Assembly (NCBI GenBank): GCA_001949185.1
Contig: BDGG01000003.1
Coordinates: 2,419,404-2,483,403 of the forward strand
DNA from: Ramazzottius varieornatus
Taxonomy: Eukaryota; Tardigrada; Eutardigrada; Parachela; Ramazzottiidae
Direction of reading: 5' to 3'
DNA length: 64,000 nt
A program made the translations under genes and the position numbers. The first letter of the stretch is position 1, and each line of letters opens with the position of its first letter. The notes beneath the pieces are model-generated. The model was not told where the DNA came from, did no database searches, and worked only from the letters and a program-made list of their open reading frames with translations. Of this stretch, positions 54,500-64,000 are shown in pieces.

Positions 54500-55430
54500 G
54501 AGTTACTGGTATAGCGTTACACCGCGTGTTAAGTTCCACGTCTAAAATCGGCTGATGTTTTCAACTGCTTGTACAAAAGATCTATATACCTGACGCCTGT
54601 CTTCACTTGAAATTTGATATTGTGCACACATGAAGAGCAAATCCCAAAATGATGACGACGAACCTTTGTGTCATGGCGCGTTGCTCTAAATAGCTCGGTT
54701 TTCCGCTCACTCGCGAACGGTGTGACCGATGGTCAGTAAACGACATGATCAAGAGCTGCTGCAGCCGAGACAGATTTAAGTCGGTGTTAGGTGAGTAGAG
54801 TATGCATTGTGTTATATCGTACATTACATACGCGATTTGTACAATGTGATCATGGCCATCTAGCGGAGTTAAAGAGTTACCTCTTCCAAGGAAGTGAGTA
54901 GACATTATAGCTCGATGAACATCGTTAATAGTGCGCCAAGGTCAAGACGTAAAAGAAATCTTGTTTACCAGAGATTATCACGCTTGGCTCGGTTATCTAA
55001 CAGGCCCGATACCAGTAAATCAAGGGCAATACTCTATGGATTTTTTCTGTCGTTTCCGGTGGAAGGTTAACTCGATCGATATGGTATAACTAGTTCCGAT
55101 CGGGGAGTTCATTTTTGCACGAGCTGATGTTGTTTCTAATTTACTGAAATTTTATCCAGACGGCGAACCGAACAGGCTGGTGCTGGATAACGTAAATAAT
55201 GATGGAGTAATGTACAGATCATAACCTCAGAAAAAAAAGGTTAAAGGCTATATACGGTTGGCTGTCTTACACGAAGAGAGTTTTTCCGCGCGAGTAAGTT
55301 ATCCAAGTAAAAATAAGCAAGCATAGCTGTATTTCCAGCCGGCGGAGTGAATGGCAAAATATTGTATTGAAAGAGGTAACGAAACGAGACATTTGCTCAG
55401 CATGCAATAACATTGTGCCAATGTCCGTTA
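54500..55430. other. Intergenic, no supported gene
   Basis: About 0.9 kb downstream of OATP. The minus-strand open frame at 54603-54905 is unremarkable. No repeat recognised. Confidence 0.35.
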
Positions 55431-55433
55431 TTG

Positions 55434-55799
55434 TCACTGTTTACGCGGAATTGCTTGCCCGGCAGGTATCCACATATTTCGAGGTATCTCATTTTCCTCG
55501 GTTCTTCTGTACTCGCGAACGGTCTCGTGACAGGCTTCTTGTTTTCCTCCATGGGTCCAGTAGGGTTCGTGGAGATCGCTGGAGTTGGAGGCAACGGAGG
55601 CTGTCCGGCGTCTGAACTCTTCGTCCATCTCGGCCTGCGTCAACTGACGTGGGTGGCCATTCGCACCGTCGTGCCATAGGCTCGTGGTGTGTGACGGTAC
55701 AGAGACACTGTCCTTCCGCAAAGGCATACTCTGGTTCATATCTTCCCGGAACTTACCATTGTAGAGCCGTACGTCTCCTTTACTCTGTTGAGCACCCAT
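55434..55799 (-). CDS. Possible small N-myristoylated protein
   Basis: ATG 55799 opens MGAQQSKGDVRLYNGKFRED. This fits an N-myristoylation signal (Gly at 2, small residue at 6, Lys at 7). A hydrophilic chain follows (LTQAEMDEEFRRRTASVASN, REYRRTEENEIPRNMW), stopping at 55434 after about 121 aa. A strong donor (ACAATG then GTAAGTT) falls after LYNG, so the part beyond codon 15 could be an intron and the real gene larger. The MGAQQ start is shared with some Abl-type kinases, but no SH3, SH2 or kinase exon was found downstream. A membrane-tethered adaptor is only a guess. Confidence 0.4.
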   Translation of the reverse strand: MGAQQSKGDVRLYNGKFREDMNQSMPLRKDSVSVPSHTTSLWHDGANGHPRQLTQAEMDEEFRRRTASVASNSSDLHEPYWTHGGKQEACHETVREYRRTEENEIPRNMWIPAGQAIPRKQ

Positions 55800-55809
55800 C
55801 TTAACCACT

Positions 55810-57717
55810 TGCCAAAATCAGGGTGCAAAGGTCAGAAATTCGATCACATGAGCGCTTTCCTTTTTCGCGGAATCAGAAGGAAGAACGGAAAAAGAGAGAT
55901 TACACGGTGTGTAAGTGCATGTGTCGACGGTCGTTAATAAAGGCAATCAAGTGATGCACAACAAATGGAAATACCTGCTGTTCGAACACGGTGGGCTTGA
56001 TGGGGAACGTTCAATCGATAAATATGATCAACCGTACACGTTCGACACTTATCGGCGGCAGGTACATGCAGCCTTGTGCATTAGCTGGGCGAGGAATAAT
56101 CGTTAGACGGCTGAAGTTTTACCCATGAGTTGATGCACTGCGTAACAAACATAAGAATTGATAATCGCTGTGTACGGTGTTGTGCAGAGCATAGGTTTGC
56201 CGGTAAAGAAAATATCGTACAATCAGCGACAGCTGATACCGGTATAAGGTCTCCGATTAATGTGTCATAGGTAGAGCTATTACGGTACCATCAAGCGTCT
56301 TAAGCTGGGCCTTGCTGAGTTCCACGCTTGAACGCTTGGAAGTTTGGCACTTGAGATTTGACTGTAACTACGGTACATGCATGCATTGTGTGCACAACCG
56401 GTACCGGTAGTGAGTGGTACAGACCACAGCGTTGAAGAACATGCAAAGCTTCTTTTCCATTCAACGTTATGTAAATAGCCAAGTAGCCTGCATGTAAGTT
56501 AAATACAGTCAGCTTCCCTTCTTGTCGTTTGCTATGAGTATGCAATGGCCTAGAGTTAGTCGGGAGCCTGAAAGTGAGCTCCCGAGACCTGAGGAACCCG
56601 AGCGCACACGTGACCATTTGATAGCCTATAAAAAACAAAAACTATACAGACGGAAGCCAACGAACCCATGCACACCGCGAATATGAATATTTTGGGTGAT
56701 CAGGTGTTGACACACTGGTCTGTTCCTGCATCGTCGAAGTACCAGATCTAATTAATTAATCTAACTTATTGATTAACCTGGAACAGAGCAATTCAAGATG
56801 GAGAACATTCGTATACAACCTGTATTTATACACTACCGACATTATACCAGCCCTCATCGAGACGGGCAAGGTATCCCGTTCACCGCCAGGTTCACTGCAG
56901 GTTCGCCAAGCCTAACGCGGAAATCACTGCTTGGCTCATGTGGTTTTTCCAGTTCCGCTATATTGTCTGGCCGGTCTCCGATAGAAAATTTTGAAACGGG
57001 TTTGGCCATTTTGTTTGATATCAGTGCTTTTTCGTTGTTTTCGTCAATAGGTCTCCGTCAATATTAAAGCAGACGAATCTGGAAGCGGTGTCGCCAGAAT
57101 CTAGCAAAAGAATAAAGAGGTATTCCGTCGCCTCTTTTTCCTTGAATTATAATGGAGAAACGAGCCCCCGTTTTGTCTGACGGCAAATATTATATGAAAT
57201 TGAATAGCGTCGTGGAAAACATGCACATAGTGAATTCGAAGCGGTCCAGAGCCACCCTATAAGAGTTCTACAGCGTACCTCCGAAAATAATGAGAACATT
57301 ATGATGCACTCTACTGAGAAAAAATATGGAAATTGTTAATCAAGTTACATAACCCGAAACTTCTGGAAATATGTCATGGACGTCGACCGTGATTGCTCGC
57401 GTGGTGCCAGTAAGGTAAATCAATCTTCGGAAAACAAAAGGGCTGTCACAATTGCGGTTGCTATTAAACAGGTTACGAGCCGTCGAGTCATCCCGTTGCT
57501 GATGCCAAACAATCAAGCTGTCTAAAACATTATTCGTCGGTCTTGTTGAAAATCTAACTCACACCGGGTATTGCGACATTCCCTGGCGCACACTTATGTA
57601 TTGTTAATACCGGAAAGCTCGTTAAAAGTATCCAGCGGCAATTTTTGCCCTTGTAAGAATTGGACGTTCCATGATCTCTGTTACATAACCGCATATGCTG
57701 AAATGATTTTTTTCTCA
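55810..57717. other. Intergenic gene desert
   Basis: About 1.9 kb with no supported gene. Open frames at 55915-56106, 56300-56638 (minus) and 56798-57067 are short and lack motifs. No repeat family member was recognised. Confidence 0.35.
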
Positions 57718-57725
57718 TATAAAAA
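57718..57725 (+). promoter_or_regulatory. TATA box of the cuticle-protein gene
   Basis: TATAAAAA about 98 bases upstream of the signal-peptide ATG at 57823. The position fits a TATA box with a transcription start near 57750 and a short leader. This fits a strongly expressed structural gene, but was judged by sequence only. Confidence 0.5.
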
Positions 57726-57822
57726 GTCGTGTCAAAGACTGCAGAAAATCACTCCACTCCCCTTAGCTTTCTCTGCCTTCTTCAGCCCACAAGAACCTGC
57801 CGGTACTCCAGCCAACGTTACC

Positions 57823-58629
57823 ATGAAGTGCCTTGTTCTCCTTGCTCTCGTCGGCTTCGCCGCTGCCCAGACCGGTGGCAACAACAACAACCGCTTCCAA
57901 GGCCAGTTCGTCTGGGACCTGTTGAAACCTGCCCTGACTGCCGGGGAAGTGGAGATCCTCTTGGCTTCTCGTGATGCCAACAACTACCCAACCTACAACG
58001 AGATCCCCCAAACCAGCTTTGCTTGCAACGGTCGCGTTGGATTCTATGCTGACGTTGACGCCCAATGCCAGGTCTTCCACCGATGCGACATCAACGGAAA
58101 CATGACTTCTTACCTGTGCGTCAACTCCACCATCTTCAACCAGATCACCCTCATTTGCGACGCCTGGTACAACGTTGACTGCGCCAACTCTCCCCAGTAC
58201 GAGAGCTACGCTAACAGCCGTCTCTACACTGACCTGCCTCTGTTCGAGTAAGTTCCTGGCAACTTCATCTCCTTAAACTGTAGAAACGAACTGAACGGGA
58301 CCATAAACTAATGTGATATTTTTTTGTACAGTACTCCCCCCGCTGGCTACTTGACTCCCGCCCAACGAGCTGCCCAACAAGCCGCTGAAATCCAGGCTGC
58401 AGGTGGTCAACAACAAAGCCAGAGCACTGGAGCCCAATCCATTCAGACCAGTGGCCGAACTAGCAACATCCGAACCCAGACCGTTGGTCGCGCCAGCGGT
58501 ATCCGAACCCAGACCAACAATCGAGCCCAAACCGGAGGAGTCCAAGCCGCTGGTCGCAGCACCCAGTTTGACACCCAGAACGCCGACAACAGCCAACAAG
58601 CCGATCAGAGCACCGAAACTCAGCAGTAA
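57823..58629 (+). CDS. Cuticular protein with one peritrophin-A chitin-binding domain (CPAP1-like)
   Basis: Two exons (57823-58247 and 58332-58629) give 240 aa. Signal peptide MKCLVLLALVGFAAAQ, an Asn-rich start, then PTYNEIPQTSFACNGRVGFY. One type-2 chitin-binding domain follows with the six-cysteine pattern: FACNGRVGFYADVDAQC, QVFHRC, SYLC, LICDAWYNVDC. The C-terminal exon has PPAGYLTPAQRAAQQAAEIQ and a Gln/Thr-rich region with imperfect repeats (SNIRTQT, SGIRTQT). It would bind chitin in cuticle or gut lining. This single-domain layout is typical of ecdysozoan cuticle proteins and is the main sign that the host makes chitin. Start chosen because it opens the signal peptide; an in-frame upstream ATG at 57571 would bury it. 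Confidence 0.9.
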
Positions 58630-58965
58630 ATTAGTAATGCTGGTACTCTGAGCTTGCCAAACGAGTATTTTCCATAGAGTTTAACGTCTTCCCTGCCGTT
58701 AACAGTCACTGCCAAATTTTCATCCCATTTTGCCCTAACATCCGTTCTTGCTTTTATCGTCGAATTCATCCTCTCGGGAACCCCGAACTCAACTGGGGGG
58801 CCGTCTCAAATAGAAAAAGGACTCTAAGAACCGCGCGCCTATTCCGCTGCGCACGCCACTAACAAACCATGGTCCGAAGGTCTTTTCATAGCCATTACCA
58901 AGGTTCTGGAAAAAAGCCCATGAAAAAGATCAGACAAACGTATAGAAGAACACGCCCATATTTGA

Positions 58966-60901
58966 TCATCGCGGCTTCCTCACTTTAAAAATCAGACCTC
59001 TCAGTTGTAACCAATCAAATTCGAAAAGTTTCGCTATAGCTAGATGTTTGTGGAGGACCACCAGCGTTCTCCAGGATAGATAGGTCTCCAAAAGCTCGTA
59101 CTTTGTCTTTAACTGCTCCACGAGGACACCGTAGTCTCCCAGCTGGTTTCTCGTAGTCAGTGGAAGTTCTTCCGCCCAACCTGGCTCCACGCAAGCTTCC
59201 TGCCGAATTTCACTTGCTAGAAGGCACGAGTCATGAACACATAATAGATATCGGTGAAGTTTTGCCGGCAGCAACTTCTTACTCCATTTAAAAGCTGTTC
59301 TGCAAAACACGAAACACCTGTTCAATGTCACACCGACTAACGCAAGCCTTTAGGTGTTCGTTCGGCTCAAGCCTAGTGTGACAAGGCCACGACTTAGTAA
59401 CATTTACGGCATACCAAATCACTGAATGCCTCCTTAACACTTTCAGCACGATCGTTTTCATGTTTGCAGACCGTCCTCTTTGTGTATAAAGGAATTTTAT
59501 TGGCTGATACCGTGTTGCGGAGGCTGGTCCAACCAATAAGCAATTTTCGAAATTTCAGAAATCGGATAATCGGCAGGCCATGAACGCCAAATCTCAAAAG
59601 GGAGAACTGGTCGTCTTGAATTTCTTCTGACCGCTCTGATGACTAAAAAATTTATCCCAGGCTCGGCTTCGATAGATAAGACTGTCCCCAGTGCTCCTGT
59701 TTTTTTCTAAGCGAATACCGTGCACGTGTCTCGCGCGAAGAGACGAAACACCAAATTTTACCAAAACCACCCGAAACCGTAGAAAAAAACTCCAGCGTGC
59801 TGGGGTTTTGCTGACCGCTGGTCATTAGTGTTGCTTTGGTGAGAAGACCGAGGTACATGCAAACAAAAAGACCCAGACCCGAGAGACCAAAAGCTAAAAC
59901 TGGGAGGTGAATAAAACTGAGGGATTGTATACACAAAGAGGACGGTCGTACGCAGAGTGTTAGTACTATGTGACTATCCAGTTTTTTTTACGTTATTCCG
60001 ATATTTCCACTTTCTTTTTCCCGTCAACTCCTCATCAATCTCGATTGTCGCCGTTGAACTCGTATGAAGTGGTCATGTCTTACCTCCCGAGGAAAACCCC
60101 TTCGAGCAGAACCGTTGCGTTCGGCCTAACCACACGGATCATCTCCTGCAACAAACACCTCGCTGACTGTCTCCTCCAGTACAGGACAGATTCCAGCATC
60201 CACGCATGGTCGAAATGAGAAGTAGGAAAGTCCAAGTCGACATAAGCATCCGTGTAGTGTATCTGGATGGACGACCACAGAGCAAGAGACGAAATTTTAT
60301 CATTTCCGATCTGGACCTACGCGAAAATTTTTCCTCAGGCTAAGGTTATCACAACTGTCTTTTGAACACCGTCTACCTTTTCCAGATCGACGTCCACGCA
60401 CACCACAGAACATTTGAAGCGTCGGTGAAGAAACAGTGCTTCTTCCGCACAGCCGCATCCCAGTAGAAGAATCTTTTGGGGCGGGAGTACACCCAATGAT
60501 GTTCCGAGATTCACCAAAAAGATTTCGCAAGCAAGTCGATTGATTGTGACGTCACTGCGGACTGGAGACGTCATGGGCGGGTTCGAAGAATCAATCGCTT
60601 CTTTCCAGCAACCAATGACGCTCCAGTGTTCTTCGGAAAACAGCAAGAGCCTCGCAATTCGGATGCTTTCGACATCGACGAGGCGAAATGGAGACTTTGG
60701 TAAGTTCCAGACAGTCAAAACGATTTTGTGAATAGTTCTCCATCGTAACACAGTCAAGAAGAATGTTAGGAACCAGTACAGAAAGGGCGCTCCGGGCGTA
60801 CTTGACACAAAGGCGTAGAAAACTGAACCCAAGAAAAACAGGATTACCGGGCTATTTAGCGGTAAGGGAATCATGACTTTGATCTCTTCTTCTTGAACCA
60901 C
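58966..60901 (-). CDS. Membrane-anchored SAM-dependent methyltransferase
   Basis: Three exons (60377-60901, 60084-60316, 58966-59299) join exactly to 363 aa. The N-terminus carries two hydrophobic helices (VILFFLGSVFYAFV and FLYWFLTFFLTVLRW). The class I methyltransferase fold follows: motif I KILLLGCGCAEEALFL, acidic loop VVCVDVDLEK, then TDAYVDLDFPTSHFDHAWML and ESVLYW, and motif III/IV LLQEMIRVVRPNATVLLEG. The C-terminal part (KTKYELLETYLSWRTLVVLH) is helical. The order resembles methyltransferase-11 and sterol or phospho-base enzymes, but the substrate is not readable. The 0.8-kb second intron (59300-60083) is long for this window and contains nothing recognised. The neighbour at 61241 is a second, unrelated methyltransferase-fold gene in head-to-head arrangement. 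Confidence 0.8.
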
Positions 60902-61240
60902 CTTTCGGCTTCGTAGATCTCAATAAACACCATGACCGACGACCAGTTGAAGTAGGCGTCCAAGAGAAAATAGTCACTGACCGACACGCTACTTCACTCG
61001 AGTCTTCTTCACTTTCACTGTTCAGCCAACACCTAACTAGTTCTATAAAGAGAAGCTGTCGGTTGCTAATTACAAAATGCACGGATCCGCATCGCAGCGC
61101 TTTCTAGATGGTCAAACACGACTTGTGTTGTAGCAGACGGGCTCATCTGGTATCTTCGGTCCACGCCCATGCGCTTTTGTGTGTGCGACTCTGATGGAAA
61201 TTTTAGATCTCTTGCCCTTTTTTCCCCGATAAGTATCTCT

Positions 61241-62128
61241 ATGAGGTTGCGTTTCCGTCGTGAAAAGCTGGCTATGGTACCGATTCTCTTGTTGTCGTGC
61301 AGTCTATTTATCCTGGTTGTGCTCGCCTGCTTGAGCGATCAGAGGACGAAAGAACAAGCCGAAGACGATAGTTCCATCTCTCTTTTGGAAAAGGAAGTTT
61401 CTTTCGTAGGCTTATTGCAAAGTTTGGTGGACCTAATTTCTGACCCGCAAAAGGACGCCTGTGGATCGACAGAGGACGTTGGTGGCAACTGGGACTTTGG
61501 CTTTCTGGACGGTGTATGGACCATCTGTCTAGACAATCTGAGATCACCAAAAGCATCCAAGAACTGCCTCGTGTATTCTTTCGGCATCGGTAACGACTGG
61601 TCTTTTGATGACGCCATGCATGACGCCGGTTGTGAAGTGTACTCGTTCGACCCCACCATCAACAAACCATCGCATAAGCGGAGCGATCGGCACTGGTTCT
61701 ACGATTGGGGCCTGGTTACTGATGTCCCTTACATACGAAAAGAGTGGACATTGCTGACCTTCGAAGAAATTCGGGAGAGATTAGGGCACAAGAAATGGTT
61801 CATCGACGTTGTCAAGATGGACGTGGAGGGAGCCGAATGGAGGTTTCTCGATTCATCAACCGCCGTTTTTGACAATATTGGGCAGCTGACGCTCGAGATT
61901 CATCCGTTCCGGCATATCAAACAAAACCGGACTATCGAAATCGCGGCGGAAAGATTGTCGTTGTTGAAACGTCTCAGAACCGAACTTGATATGAAGCTCT
62001 TTCATGTTCGCAAAAACCCAGCCGCACTGGATCTGGTGGCGCTTTCGAATTTCAGCTGGTTCACCAACCTTACTCCTGCCGCCTACCAGAAAGAAATACT
62101 CTACGAGTTATCTTTCGTCCGTATTTGA
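61241..62128 (+). CDS. FkbM-family methyltransferase-like protein (METTL24-like), intronless
   Basis: Single exon, 295 aa from ATG 61241, giving a type II membrane anchor (RREKLAMVPILLLSCSLFIL then VVLACL). An upstream in-frame ATG at 61169 is possible. The lumenal part has LVYSFGIGNDWSFDDAMHDA then GCEVYSFDP (SAM-site motif I and acidic loop). The FkbM core follows: DVVKMDVEGAEWRFLD, then GQLTLEIHPFRH. This layout matches animal METTL24-like proteins, predicted Golgi or secreted O-methyltransferases whose substrate is unknown. AATAAA is 26 bases past the stop. It lacks introns, as does the glycosyltransferase at 29200. Confidence 0.85.
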   Translation: MRLRFRREKLAMVPILLLSCSLFILVVLACLSDQRTKEQAEDDSSISLLEKEVSFVGLLQSLVDLISDPQKDACGSTEDVGGNWDFGFLDGVWTICLDNLRSPKASKNCLVYSFGIGNDWSFDDAMHDAGCEVYSFDPTINKPSHKRSDRHWFYDWGLVTDVPYIRKEWTLLTFEEIRERLGHKKWFIDVVKMDVEGAEWRFLDSSTAVFDNIGQLTLEIHPFRHIKQNRTIEIAAERLSLLKRLRTELDMKLFHVRKNPAALDLVALSNFSWFTNLTPAAYQKEILYELSFVRI

Positions 62129-62153
62129 CCGAACATTCTATACTTTCAGACAA

Positions 62154-62159
62154 AATAAA
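62154..62159 (+). terminator. Polyadenylation signal of the FkbM-like gene
   Basis: AATAAA 26 bases downstream of the stop codon, giving a very short 3' untranslated region in a convergent spacer. Confidence 0.55.
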
Positions 62160-62325
62160 TCGCCAGTTCGCAATGAACTTCTGTAATGAATTTATATTGA
62201 TTGTATGAGGAAGTTATGCGATCGTAAAAGAAGAGCGCAACAGTATAAAGTGCAAAAATGTCCTAGGCCATCAGAACTTTGGAATGCGGGAAAACAGCGA
62301 GAGCTGCAGTCGCACGGCTTATTAC

Positions 62326-62901
62326 TCAGGATGTTCCAGAAGATGTACCACAGAAGATCCGGCATTTGGAAGTAGAAGATTTTGGTGCTTCAGTCTCAAG
62401 TGCAACGCTCGACGTACTATTTCCATTCTCCGGCTCGACAGTCGCTTCCGTGGTGATCACTGGATGATCGGTCAATTCCGAGCCGTCGCTTCCGGTGACA
62501 GATACAACCGCAGTCGTTGGAACAGTCGGAGCCCTTGTCGTCGTCGATGCTTTTGTCGTCGTCATCGTCGTCGTTCGATTGGTCTTCGGGGTGCTCGTCA
62601 CAGTGTTGGTTGTGCGGGGAGTAGTGGATGCCTTGCCCGGGGTGGATTTTCTTGTAGGTTCGGGTGTTATGGATGTCTTCCTCACGACGATACGGGTCGT
62701 TGTCGGTACGACGGGCTGCGTGGGAGTGAGGACACCGAAGATCCCGAGTATGAGAAGGATGAAGCTAGCGCCAAGAAATAACACAGCGACGGTGTAGAAG
62801 ATCGTCTTGGTTGTCTTGGTCAAAGGACCACTGTCGAGATCTCTCTTCTTGAAACTTTGACAAGAGGATTCAGAGTCCGTATCCACTCTGGTGGTATTCA
62901 T
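62326..62901 (-). CDS. Single-pass membrane protein with Thr-rich mucin-like ectodomain
   Basis: Single exon, 191 aa. Short hydrophilic cytoplasmic N-terminus (ESSCQSFKKRDLDSGPLTKT), then a membrane helix (IFYTVAVLFLGASFILLILG then IFGVL). An ectodomain dominated by Thr, Pro, Ser and basic residues follows (TNRTTTMTTTKASTTTRAPT), likely heavily O-glycosylated. It ends with a two-cysteine motif (KCRIFCGTSSGTS). There is no cleaved signal peptide, so a type II orientation is likely. Low complexity prevents family assignment. It could be a surface or cuticle-attachment mucin. Confidence 0.65.
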   Translation of the reverse strand: MNTTRVDTDSESSCQSFKKRDLDSGPLTKTTKTIFYTVAVLFLGASFILLILGIFGVLTPTQPVVPTTTRIVVRKTSITPEPTRKSTPGKASTTPRTTNTVTSTPKTNRTTTMTTTKASTTTRAPTVPTTAVVSVTGSDGSELTDHPVITTEATVEPENGNSTSSVALETEAPKSSTSKCRIFCGTSSGTS

Positions 62902-62909
62902 AGTGAGCT

Positions 62910-63462
62910 AGCATAAGCGTTAGATCTAAAGAATAATCAAGGAAAATGTTCTTTCAATCCGGTGCTTAAAACTAAAGACATTAATTCTGGAAAGTATAAA
63001 CACGACGTGTGCTGTGATTTGAATTTCCCGGCAGGTACGAACATGGTTCTCCGACTATCTAGCAAGAAACTGATACACCATTGTTATGCCCTGATTCAGC
63101 TGTCAGATTGAACATAGCGGCTATCTTTTTCCGACTTGAAGTTCAAGGATCAGAATGATAACCGTACGAAAAGTCACTTCACGTCGTTAGCCATTGTAGC
63201 TTAGTCAGGAGAAACTCTTCCGGTCTGATCTAGAGAAAATCACAAATGACACAATCTTTATTGGTTGTCACTTGGAAAACAGCCCTGTTCGGTACTTGCA
63301 TCGCGCCGTTGGCAAACGGCTCCTGGTGCTGCATTTATCTTTTCACTCTTTCCGAGTGTAAAAGTGATGTTGATGAACTGTCCAGCTAACTCAGCCCCGT
63401 TTCTTGAGTGGCTGATTTGGGGAGCGGACGAGCCAACGTTAACTCGTCTGATAGTTAGAATT
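62910..63462. other. Intergenic, no supported gene
   Basis: Promoter side of the mucin-like gene. A short plus-strand frame at 63265-63474 and its opposite are not supported. Confidence 0.35.
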
Positions 63463-63809
63463 GGTACGAGGTAAACGACATAATTCGGGCATATCGATTT
63501 TCGCACCATAATTCGGGCAACGCGAAAAGTTTGAACATTATCGTCAACGCTTGATTCATCTCTCATCGTACGCCTGTTGATAGAACATTAGGCTTTTTAA
63601 CATTGGACAGACCTATGTCTCTCCCAAGCCGTGATTCCCGTCATCCACAACGCTTTGTTGTTCTCAAACCTATTGAAACCCTACGAGAGGGATCAGTCTA
63701 CCGCACGAAATAAGAAACAGTTCATTACGCGCAGTAGGAGCTGAGTACAAATATGCCCAAATTACGAGTGAAAAACCACCATGCCTGAGTTATGTCGTTT
63801 ACCTCGTAC
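63463..63809. mobile_element. MITE with TAAACGACATAATTCGGGCAT ends, copy 2
   Basis: About 347 bases with inverted termini GTACGAGGTAAACGACATAA on the left and the matching complement ending GTCGTTTACCTCGTAC on the right. It is the reverse-orientation homologue of the copy at 28024-28353, sharing internal blocks such as TCATCGTACGCCTGTTGAT and AACATTGGACAGACC. GTAC at both ends may include a short target duplication. Confidence 0.75.
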
Positions 63810-64000
63810 TAATGTTTGCCGGAGTACAGAAGATGTTACGCCAGCTACAGTAGGCAAAAAACTTGTACGCCATGGGCCCTGCCTATCGGAGCATACCGGC
63901 GAAGGTGTTTGGGAAGTACTTAGGAAACTACTGGAAGCACCATGCCTTGTAGTCGTCAAGAACAAAATACCGGAAGCAGCTAGGCGTGGGTGGCTCGCAG
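63810..64000. other. Window edge, nothing recognised
   Basis: The final 190 bases show no supported feature. A short minus-strand open stretch overlaps the MITE end. Confidence 0.3.

Overview
The window is nuclear DNA of a small, gene-dense invertebrate. Most genes have many introns, often only 60-100 bases long. The gene set is animal: a 33-exon Cav2 calcium channel, a Kv-beta subunit, an OATP transporter, a PLAT-domain lipase, a class A GPCR and a peritrophin-type cuticle protein. A one-domain chitin-binding cuticle protein points to an ecdysozoan. Compact introns, short spacers and many lineage-restricted secreted proteins fit a tardigrade best. That placement is an inference and was not tested by a search. 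There are two 50-base N gaps (8931-8980 and 26944-26993).

Layout. 1.8-4.6 kb: Kv-beta-like aldo-keto reductase with an eroded catalytic and cofactor site (+). 5.2-6.6 kb: secreted CUB-like protein (-). 7.6-10.9 kb: pancreatic-type lipase (+), with a fold-back repeat and an assembly gap in one intron. 11.2-13.5 kb: EF-hand protein (-). 14.0-15.5 kb: GPCR (-). 17.1-18.0 kb: small membrane protein (-). 20.6-21.1 kb: small secreted cysteine protein (+). 21.4-26.4 kb: four tandem paralogues of an unrecognised secreted glycine-rich family, all ending in SRFPTQG (-). A fifth, divergent member is at 34.4-35.4 kb (+). 26.4-29.2 kb: nested inverted-repeat elements. 29.2-30.2 kb: intronless glycosyltransferase (+). 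30.3-32.5 kb: gulonolactone-oxidase-like flavoenzyme (-). 36.0-37.0 kb: Asn/Gly-rich secreted protein (+). 38.6-48.8 kb: Cav2 channel (+) with two alternative IVS2 exons. 49.7-54.5 kb: OATP (+). 55.4-55.8 kb: possible N-myristoylated protein (-). 57.8-58.6 kb: chitin-binding cuticle protein (+). 59.0-60.9 kb: membrane methyltransferase (-). 61.2-62.1 kb: intronless FkbM-type enzyme (+). 62.3-62.9 kb: mucin-like membrane protein (-).

There is no operon logic; neighbours look functionally independent, apart from the tandem secreted family. Two excitability genes, Kv-beta and Cav2, share the window, but 34 kb and many genes lie between them. The spacers and introns hold several families of short palindromic, MITE-like elements. 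The best candidates for something undescribed are the SRFPTQG family, the alternative IVS2 exon pair of Cav2, the catalytically eroded Kv-beta and the vitamin-C-type oxidase in an apparent ecdysozoan.
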